Source: Chitinophagaceae bacterium | Lineage (GTDB): Bacteria > Bacteroidota > Bacteroidia > Chitinophagales > Chitinophagaceae | Reading direction: 5' to 3' | Assembly: GCA_017853235.1 (NCBI GenBank) | Contig: JAFMJX010000073.1 | Coordinates: forward strand, 1-8,452 | DNA: 8,452 nucleotides | Part shown: positions 1-5,940 of the stretch, piece after piece | Position numbering within the stretch: position 1 is the first letter of the stretch | Layout of the letters: each line of letters opens with the position of its first letter | Made by a program: the position numbers and the translations under genes | The notes under the pieces: generated by a model | Told to the model about the DNA's origin: nothing | Seen by the model: the letters and a program-made list of their open reading frames with translations, nothing else | Databases searched by the model: none

Positions 1-1032
1 GATATTTTGGAAGCAGGATTTCCAGTTTCAAGCCCAGGTGATTTTGAGTCGGTGCAACAAATTGCCAAAACATTAAAAAATACAGTGGTATGTGGTTTGT
101 CTCGTGCGGTTCAAAATGATATTGAAGTGGCTGCTGCAGCATTAAAACCAGCGAAGCGTTTTAGAATTCATACAGGAATAGGCACTTCCGATTTACACAT
201 CAAGTATAAATTTAATGCCACACGTGAAGAAATTATAGAACGTGCGGTGAACGCAGTGAAGTTGGCGCGCAACTTTACAGATGATGTTGAATTTTATGCA
301 GAAGATGCAGGACGCACCGAAAACGAATTTTTAGCAAGAGTGATTGAAGCAGTAGTGAAAGCAGGTGCCACTACTTTAAATATTCCTGATACAACTGGTT
401 ATTGTTTACCTTATCAGTATCAAGAAAAGATGGCATACTTATCCAATCATGTCAAAGGAATTGAGAAAGCTATTTTATCCTGTCATTGTCACAATGATTT
501 AGGATTGGCCACTGCCAATTCCATTGCAGGAGTGATGGGAGGTGCAAGACAAATTGAATGTACCATCAATGGTTTAGGGGAACGTGCAGGAAATACTTCA
601 TTGGAAGAAGTAGTGATGGTGATCAATCAACATAAGGACTTAGGATATTATACCAACATCAATGCAAAATTATTAAATCCAATAAGTCGTGAAGTATCGG
701 AAGTGATGAGAATGCCTGTGCAGCCTAATAAAGCCATAGTAGGTGCCAATGCTTTTTCACATTCATCAGGGATACATCAGGATGGATTTTTAAAGGAAGC
801 ACAAACCTATGAGATCATTAATCCAGCTGAAGTGGGAGCCGAAGACAGTAAGATTGTGTTAACGGCGCGCAGTGGACGCAGTGCACTAGCGCACAGATTT
901 CAAAAATTAGGACATCAATTTACACGAAATGATATTGATATATTGTATCCATCATTTTTAGAAGTAGCAGATAAAAAGAAAGAAGTGAAGGAGGAAGATT
1001 TAATTGCATTGGCGAATCATTATACCAAATAA
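1..1032 (+). CDS. leuA: 2-isopropylmalate synthase, short form, 5' end missing
   Basis: Condenses acetyl-CoA with 2-ketoisovalerate to 2-isopropylmalate, the first committed step of leucine synthesis, in the cytoplasm. The frame is open from base 1 and begins DILEAGFPVSSPGDFESV, which aligns with E. coli LeuA from about residue 41, so roughly 40 N-terminal residues (including the TLRDGEQ region) lie outside the window. Seen here: the metal-binding HCHNDLGLA motif (HxH at 484-492), NGLGERAGN near 568, and HSSGIHQDG near 757, all typical of isopropylmalate rather than citramalate synthases. The protein stops just after the segment matching E. coli LYDAFLKLADKKGQV, so the roughly 130-residue C-terminal leucine-binding regulatory domain is absent. 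The stop is followed after 24 nt by leuC, leaving no room for a frameshifted remnant. Complete length should be near 380-390 residues. Family assignment is certain; loss of leucine inhibition is inferred. Confidence 0.96.
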   Translation, partial: DILEAGFPVSSPGDFESVQQIAKTLKNTVVCGLSRAVQNDIEVAAAALKPAKRFRIHTGIGTSDLHIKYKFNATREEIIERAVNAVKLARNFTDDVEFYAEDAGRTENEFLARVIEAVVKAGATTLNIPDTTGYCLPYQYQEKMAYLSNHVKGIEKAILSCHCHNDLGLATANSIAGVMGGARQIECTINGLGERAGNTSLEEVVMVINQHKDLGYYTNINAKLLNPISREVSEVMRMPVQPNKAIVGANAFSHSSGIHQDGFLKEAQTYEIINPAEVGAEDSKIVLTARSGRSALAHRFQKLGHQFTRNDIDILYPSFLEVADKKKEVKEEDLIALANHYTK

Positions 1033-1056
1033 AAAAGTCGACAAAAAAATTAGAAC

Positions 1057-2460
1057 ATGGGAAAAACAATATTTGATAAAATATGGGATGCGCATGTGGT
1101 GAAAAAAATTGAAGATGGGCCATCGGTATTGTATATCGATAAACATTTAATTCATGAAGTGACCAGTCCACAAGCATTTAGTGGTATGGAAAAAAGAGGT
1201 GCTCCATTGTTTCGACCTCAACAAATAGTCGCAACAGCGGATCATAATGTTCCTACGATCAATCAACATCTACCTATAGCTGATCAATTGTCAAAATTTC
1301 AAGTAGATACTTTAATTGAGAATTGTAAAAAACATGGAGTTGAATTATATGGATTAGGACATCCTTATCAAGGAATCGTTCATGTGATAGGGCCAGAATT
1401 GGGTATCACACAACCAGGAATGACAATTGTATGTGGAGACAGTCACACAAGTACGCATGGTGCATTTGGATCCATTGCATTTGGAATAGGCACCAGTGAA
1501 GTAGAAATGGTATTTGCTTCACAATGTGTGATGCAAACCAAGCCCAAAGTAATGCGAATTAATATTGAAGGTGAAATTCAAAAGGGGGTTGTTTCAAAAG
1601 ATATTATTTTATACATCATTGCAAAAATTTCGGCAAGTGGTGCTACCGGATATTTTGTGGAATATGCAGGATCGGCCATACGTGCATTGAGTATGGAAGC
1701 GCGAATGACTATTTGCAATATGAGTATTGAGATGGGAGCACGTGGTGGAATCATTGCCCCCGATGAAACTACTTATGCTTATATGAAAGGCAGAATGTTT
1801 GCACCACAAGGAGCAGACTGGGAAAATAAATTAGCTTATTGGAAAACTTTATTTACCGATGCGGATGCGAAGTTTGATCAAGAAATAAATATAGATGCAG
1901 CACAAATTCAACCCATGATTACTTATGGCACCAATCCGGGAATGGGATTATCGGTTACTGGTACGGTCCCAACATTAGAAAGCATGACGGATGCAACCGA
2001 AAAACAAAACTTTGAAAAAGCAATGCAGTACATGGGGTTAACACCAGGGCAAACATTATTGGGGATGCCGGTTCAACATGTATTTATTGGATCTTGCACC
2101 AATTCACGCATCGAAGATTTTAGATTGGTAGCAAGTATTATCAAAGGCAAAAAAAAGGATCCAAGTGTACAAACTTTAATTGTGCCAGGATCACAAGAAG
2201 TAGCAAAACAAATTAAAGCAGAAGGTTTAGATAAAATATTTGAAGAAGCAGGTATTCCTATTAGACAAGCAGGATGTAGTGCATGTTTAGGAATGAATGA
2301 AGATAAAATTCCAGCGGGACAATATTGTATTAGTACCAGCAACCGCAATTTTGAAGGAAGACAGGGAGCAGGTGCAAGAACTTTATTAGCGAGTCCATTA
2401 ACAGCTGCTGCTGCATTGTTAACAGGAAAAATTACGGACATCCGTACTTTATTAAATTAA
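1057..2460 (+). CDS. leuC: 3-isopropylmalate dehydratase large subunit
   Basis: Large subunit of isopropylmalate isomerase, an aconitase-family enzyme that interconverts 2- and 3-isopropylmalate with LeuD. At 467 residues it matches the E. coli protein (466) almost exactly. The three [4Fe-4S] ligands fall at the classical positions: Cys347 in FIGSCTNSR, then Cys407 and Cys410 in AGCSACLGM. Other family blocks are HLIHEVTSPQAF near the N-terminus, CGDSHTSTHGAFG, the segment EYAGSAIRALSMEARMTICN, and STSNRNFEGRQG near the C-terminus. The ATG start gives the expected N-terminus and lies 24 nt after leuA; the spacer is A-rich with no Shine-Dalgarno sequence. It is followed after 5 nt by leuD, so the two subunits are almost certainly co-translated. 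Nothing is missing or unusual in it. Confidence 0.98.
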   Translation: MGKTIFDKIWDAHVVKKIEDGPSVLYIDKHLIHEVTSPQAFSGMEKRGAPLFRPQQIVATADHNVPTINQHLPIADQLSKFQVDTLIENCKKHGVELYGLGHPYQGIVHVIGPELGITQPGMTIVCGDSHTSTHGAFGSIAFGIGTSEVEMVFASQCVMQTKPKVMRINIEGEIQKGVVSKDIILYIIAKISASGATGYFVEYAGSAIRALSMEARMTICNMSIEMGARGGIIAPDETTYAYMKGRMFAPQGADWENKLAYWKTLFTDADAKFDQEINIDAAQIQPMITYGTNPGMGLSVTGTVPTLESMTDATEKQNFEKAMQYMGLTPGQTLLGMPVQHVFIGSCTNSRIEDFRLVASIIKGKKKDPSVQTLIVPGSQEVAKQIKAEGLDKIFEEAGIPIRQAGCSACLGMNEDKIPAGQYCISTSNRNFEGRQGAGARTLLASPLTAAAALLTGKITDIRTLLN

Positions 2461-2465
2461 AACAT

Positions 2466-3050
2466 ATGCAATCATTACAAAAAATAACCAGCCGATTTGT
2501 ACCACTTCGTATTGAAAACGTAGATACGGATCAAATCATTCCTGCACGCTTTTTAAAAGCAACTACCAAGGAAGGCTTTGGTAAAAATTTATTTAGAGAT
2601 TGGAGATATGAAAATGATGATGAAAGTCAACCTAAAAAAGATTTTGTATTAAATCAATCTCAATATAGCGGAGACATATTGGTAGCAGCTAAAAATTTTG
2701 GATGTGGCTCTTCCCGTGAACATGCAGCATGGTCCATACAAGATTATGGATTTAAGGTAGTGGTGTCCAGCTTTTTTGCAGACATCTTTAAAAACAATGC
2801 ATTAAACAATGGAGTATTACCTGTGACTGTGACAGATGCATTTTTACAGCAAATATTTGTACAAGACGCTACTGCTACTTTAACTGTGGATTTGGAAAAG
2901 CAAACCATCACTATTGATGCTACAGGTGCAAGTGAACAATTTGAAATAAATGCATACAAAAAAACATGTATGCTGAATGGATATGATGATATTGATTATT
3001 TATTAAGTATCCGAAATGAGATTGAACAATTTGAACAAGCGAAAAAATAA
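2466..3050 (+). CDS. leuD: 3-isopropylmalate dehydratase small subunit
   Basis: Small (swivel-domain) subunit that completes the LeuC active site for isomerising 2-isopropylmalate to 3-isopropylmalate. Its 194 residues are close to the bacterial LeuD norm of about 200. Diagnostic motifs are VDTDQIIPARFLKA near residues 19-33 and NFGCGSSREHAAW at about 77-89, the aconitase-type substrate-contact loop with Arg84. The ATG lies 5 nt after the leuC stop, with only AACAT between. There is no room for an ordinary ribosome-binding site outside leuC itself, so translational coupling to leuC is likely. The stop is 5 nt before leuB. The C-terminal tail (EIEQFEQAKK) is short and charged, as often seen in the family. 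Confidence 0.97.
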   Translation: MQSLQKITSRFVPLRIENVDTDQIIPARFLKATTKEGFGKNLFRDWRYENDDESQPKKDFVLNQSQYSGDILVAAKNFGCGSSREHAAWSIQDYGFKVVVSSFFADIFKNNALNNGVLPVTVTDAFLQQIFVQDATATLTVDLEKQTITIDATGASEQFEINAYKKTCMLNGYDDIDYLLSIRNEIEQFEQAKK

Positions 3051-3055
3051 TTCTT

Positions 3056-4171
3056 ATGCAAAAAAAGATAGCAGTCATATTAGGAGATGGCATTGGACCC
3101 GAAGTCACCCAACAATCTATTAAAGTGTTAAATAGTATTGCTAAAAACTACCAACATAGTTTTAGTTATGAATATGCTTTAATGGGTGCGGTAGCTATTG
3201 ATGAAACTGGAAATCCTTTGCCGGATGAGACCATTAAAATTTGTTTATCCAGTGATGCAATATTATTTGGCGCTATTGGAGATCCTAAATATGACAATGA
3301 TCCTACTGCAAAAGTGCGACCCGAACAAGGATTATTAAAGTTGCGTAAGGAGTTACAATTGTTTGCCAATATTCGTCCTGTAAAAACCTATGCATCCTTA
3401 CAACATCTCACTCCTCTAAAGCCACATTTATTAGAAAACGTGGACTTCATCATTTTTAGAGAATTAACGGGAGGTATTTATTTTGGTGCTAAAACTTTAA
3501 GTGAGGATGGAACTGTTGCGACCGATGGCTGTTCTTATTCTGTATTAGAAATAGAGCGTATAGCACATTTAGCATTTCAGTATGCACAAAAAAGAAGAAA
3601 AAAATTAACACTAGTAGATAAAGCCAATGTGTTAGAAACTTCTCGTCTATGGAGAAAAGTAGTACAAGGCATTGCAAAAAATTATCCAGAGGTAGCAGTT
3701 GATTATTTATTTGTAGATAATGCAGCGATGCAAATTATTTTAAATCCAGCGCAGTTTGATGTGGTGTTAACCGAAAATTTATTTGGAGACATTATAAGTG
3801 ATGAAGCTTCTGTATTAGCAGGCTCTTTGGGATTATTGCCATCTGCGTCTGTAGGAAATACAGTGGCATTGTTTGAACCTATTCATGGTTCTTATCCGCA
3901 AGCTAAAGGAAAAGATATTGCAAATCCTTTAGGATCTATTTTATCGGCGGCAATGTTATTAGATCATTTTGGATTGAACACGGAAGCTAATATAGTGCGT
4001 GAAGCAGCTGATTGGTGTTTGAGTAACAAATTTGTATCAAAGGATATTGATCCAGTAAATAATTATACTACCACAGCCATTGGTGATTTGATTTGCGAAT
4101 ACATTGAAAGAAATGCGAAGAGAGAAGGGCATGTACATCATGATCGTTTACATAAATCAACCATCATCTAA
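3056..4171 (+). CDS. leuB: 3-isopropylmalate dehydrogenase
   Basis: Oxidatively decarboxylates 3-isopropylmalate to 2-ketoisocaproate, the last leucine-specific step before transamination; cytoplasmic, usually a dimer using NAD and Mg/Mn. The 371 residues include GDGIGPEV (10-17), RELTGGIYFG (135-144, substrate loop), DKANVLETSRLWR (188-200, catalytic Lys189), and metal-ligand aspartates Asp221, Asp245 and Asp249 in DNAAMQ and FGDIISDEASVLAGSLG. The cofactor loop reads HGSYPQAKGKDIANP (277-291): the Asp that binds the adenine ribose in many LeuB proteins (HGSAPDIAG) is Gln282 here, which may be a lineage variant. After the usual C-terminus (TTAIGDLICEYI) there is an extra tail of about 20 residues, charged and His-rich (HVHHDRLHKS). 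The start is 5 nt after leuD, with no Shine-Dalgarno sequence. An 85-nt spacer follows. Confidence 0.97.
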   Translation: MQKKIAVILGDGIGPEVTQQSIKVLNSIAKNYQHSFSYEYALMGAVAIDETGNPLPDETIKICLSSDAILFGAIGDPKYDNDPTAKVRPEQGLLKLRKELQLFANIRPVKTYASLQHLTPLKPHLLENVDFIIFRELTGGIYFGAKTLSEDGTVATDGCSYSVLEIERIAHLAFQYAQKRRKKLTLVDKANVLETSRLWRKVVQGIAKNYPEVAVDYLFVDNAAMQIILNPAQFDVVLTENLFGDIISDEASVLAGSLGLLPSASVGNTVALFEPIHGSYPQAKGKDIANPLGSILSAAMLLDHFGLNTEANIVREAADWCLSNKFVSKDIDPVNNYTTTAIGDLICEYIERNAKREGHVHHDRLHKSTII

Positions 4172-4178
4172 ATAAAAC

Positions 4179-4247
4179 ATGCTTAAACTAACATTCGTGT
4201 TAAGGTTAAGAAAAAAAACAAGCCTAATTTTATATACTGCTTTTTAA
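4179..4247 (+). CDS. Possible 22-residue Leu-rich leader peptide before ilvD
   Basis: A 22-codon ATG-to-TAA frame fills most of the leuB-ilvD spacer, starting 7 nt after leuB and ending 9 nt before the ilvD ATG. The peptide starts MLKLTFVLRLRKK and ends TSLILYTAF. It has six Leu, one Val and one Ile (8 of 22 branched-chain residues) and five basic residues. Three of the six Leu codons are CTT or CTA, which are uncommon in the surrounding genes, where TTA dominates. Codons 2-11 overlap a strong stem-loop (4182-4210), so a translating ribosome would disrupt it. This resembles leader peptides that sense charged tRNA-Leu in other bacteria, but no terminator or clear alternative structure is visible. 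A chance ORF in AT-rich spacer DNA is quite possible. Confidence 0.28.
   Translation: MLKLTFVLRLRKKTSLILYTAF
4182..4210 (+). promoter_or_regulatory. Stem-loop with TTCG tetraloop between leuB and ilvD
   Basis: The arms CTTAAACTAACA (4182-4193) and TGTTAAGGTTAAG (4198-4210) pair around a TTCG loop (4194-4197). Five inner pairs are followed by a bulged A (4203), a C-G pair, one A-G mismatch and five outer pairs, 11 pairs in all. A run of eight A residues (from 4211) follows, not T, so it is not an intrinsic terminator on the + strand; on the - strand only a weak TTTT lies beyond it. It could be an mRNA-processing or stability element that sets leu versus ilv expression, or part of a leader switch with the overlapping mini-ORF. 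The pairing is seen directly; the function is inferred. Confidence 0.4.
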
Positions 4248-4256
4248 TGTAATCAT

Positions 4257-5936
4257 ATGGAACTCAATAAATATTCAAAAACAATCACACTGGATCCTAC
4301 GCAGCCTGCTGCGCAAGCTATGTTTTATGGCATAGGATTAACCGATGCTGATTTGCATAAAGCGCAAGTGGGTATTGTGAGTATGGGTTATGATGGCAAT
4401 ACTTGTAACATGCATTTGAATGCTTTGGCAGCGAATGTTAAAACGAGTGTATGGGAAAATGATTTAGTGGGTTTAACTTTTCATACTATTGGTGTGAGTG
4501 ATGGAATGAGTAATGGAACCGATGGAATGCGATATTCTTTAGTGAGTCGTGATGTCATTGCAGATTCTATCGAAACAGTTTGTGGAGCACAATATTATGA
4601 TGCTTTAATTACAGTGCCTGGTTGTGATAAAAATATGCCAGGATCCTTAATTGCAATGGGTCGATTAAATCGTCCATCTATTATGTTGTATGGTGGAACC
4701 ATTGCTCCCGGACATTATAAAGGACAGGATTTAAATATTGTTTCTGCTTTTGAAGCATTAGGACAAAAAATAGCAGGTCAATTGGATGAAGCTGACTTTA
4801 AAGGAATTGTACAACATGCTTGTCCAGGGGCAGGCGCTTGTGGAGGCATGTATACTGCAAATACTATGGCTGCTGCAATTGAAGCATTAGGAATGAGTTT
4901 GCCTTATTCTTCTTCCAACCCTGCATTGAGTGAAGAAAAACAACAAGAATGTAAGGATGCAGGAAAAGCCATTCGTTTATTATTGGAAAAAGACATTAAG
5001 CCCAAGGATATCATGACACGCAAAGCATTTGAAAATGCAGTAGCTGTAATCATGGTATTAGGCGGAAGTACCAATGCGGTATTGCATATGATTGCAATGG
5101 CGAAAAGTGTGGGCGTTTCATTTACACAAGATGATTTTCAAACCATCAGTGATAAAATTCCTGTGTTGGCAGATTTTAAACCATCAGGAAAATATTTAAT
5201 GCAGGACTTACATCAATATGGTGGCGTGCCTGCCGTGATGAAATATATGTTGGCACAAGGATGGTTGCATGGGGATTGTTTAACCGTGACAGGAAAAACA
5301 GTTGCCGAAAATTTAGCGAATGTTCCTGATTTAAATTTTGATCAACAAAAAATCATCTATCCAAAAGAAAATCCTATAAAAGCAACGGGGCACTTACAAA
5401 TATTATACGGCAACTTAGCTACTGGAGGAAGTGTTGCAAAAATTTCAGGAAAGGAAGGCGATTTATTTGTAGGACCTGCAAGGGTGTTTGATGGTGAACA
5501 ATCTTTAATAGCAGGAATTAATTCTGGAAAAATACAACCGGGAGATGTGGTGGTGATTAAAAATGTAGGCCCAGTGGGCGCTCCAGGAATGCCTGAAATG
5601 CTAAAACCTACTTCTGCAATTATTGGAGCAGGCTTAGGAAAGTCGGTAGCATTAATTACCGATGGAAGATTTAGTGGAGGAACGCACGGATTTGTAGTAG
5701 GACATATTACACCCGAAGCGTATAAAGGAGGGTTGATTGGATTAGTAGAAGACAATGATATCATTGAATTGAATGTCCCTGAACGTAAAATGACATTACA
5801 AGTTGATGAAGTAACGATAGCAAAACGAAGAGCGGCGCAACCTGCACCTGTATTAAAAGTAACCAATGGCGTATTATATAAGTATGCAAAGTTGGTGACA
5901 GATGCAAGTGAAGGATGTGTCACAGATTCAAATTAA
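4257..5936 (+). CDS. ilvD: Dihydroxy-acid dehydratase, short plant-like form
   Basis: Dehydrates 2,3-dihydroxyisovalerate and 2,3-dihydroxy-3-methylvalerate to the keto-acid precursors of valine (hence leucine) and isoleucine. It has 559 residues, against about 616 in E. coli. The three Fe-S ligand cysteines are Cys50 (GNTCNMH), Cys123 (VPGCDKNMPGS) and Cys195 (GAGACGGMYT). Lys125 in CDK is the family lysine expected to be carbamylated, and Asp82 and Asp124 fit the Mg site. The C-terminal half carries GAPGMPEMLKPTSAI, LITDGRFSGGTHGFVVGHI and the ending LYKYAKLVTDASEGCVTD. The short length and this ending resemble plant enzymes, which hold a [2Fe-2S] cluster, so a [2Fe-2S] type is inferred. 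The ATG gives the normal N-terminus. No Shine-Dalgarno sequence is present (TGTAATCAT precedes it). The ilvB start is 4 nt after its stop. Confidence 0.97.
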   Translation: MELNKYSKTITLDPTQPAAQAMFYGIGLTDADLHKAQVGIVSMGYDGNTCNMHLNALAANVKTSVWENDLVGLTFHTIGVSDGMSNGTDGMRYSLVSRDVIADSIETVCGAQYYDALITVPGCDKNMPGSLIAMGRLNRPSIMLYGGTIAPGHYKGQDLNIVSAFEALGQKIAGQLDEADFKGIVQHACPGAGACGGMYTANTMAAAIEALGMSLPYSSSNPALSEEKQQECKDAGKAIRLLLEKDIKPKDIMTRKAFENAVAVIMVLGGSTNAVLHMIAMAKSVGVSFTQDDFQTISDKIPVLADFKPSGKYLMQDLHQYGGVPAVMKYMLAQGWLHGDCLTVTGKTVAENLANVPDLNFDQQKIIYPKENPIKATGHLQILYGNLATGGSVAKISGKEGDLFVGPARVFDGEQSLIAGINSGKIQPGDVVVIKNVGPVGAPGMPEMLKPTSAIIGAGLGKSVALITDGRFSGGTHGFVVGHITPEAYKGGLIGLVEDNDIIELNVPERKMTLQVDEVTIAKRRAAQPAPVLKVTNGVLYKYAKLVTDASEGCVTDSN

Positions 5937-5940
5937 AAAG

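Noticed and set aside
7..9. TTG as the true start of leuA
   Set aside because: The frame is open to base 1 and aligns with family members from about residue 41, so the real start is upstream of the window.
4182..4220. Hairpin as an intrinsic terminator after leuB
   Set aside because: The stem is AT-rich and followed by an A-run rather than a T-run, so it does not fit a + strand terminator; the - strand T-run is weak.
4233..4238. TATACT as a -10 box for an ilvD promoter
   Set aside because: There is no matching -35 hexamer about 17 nt upstream (the position reads A-rich), and the Bacteroidota TTTG/TAnnTTTG pattern is absent. In AT-rich DNA such a hexamer is expected by chance.
5357..5923. 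188-codon open frame on the - strand opposite ilvD
   Set aside because: It lies wholly antisense to a certain, motif-rich gene, its translation shows no recognisable domain, and it mirrors the codon bias of ilvD. Other antisense frames (for example 2073-2441 and 7970-8254) were rejected for the same reason.
5902..5940. Upstream ATG extension of ilvB overlapping ilvD by 35 nt
   Set aside because: The extra residues are ilvD sequence read in another frame and do not match acetohydroxyacid synthase N-termini. ATG 5941 or 5947, just after the ilvD stop, is more natural.
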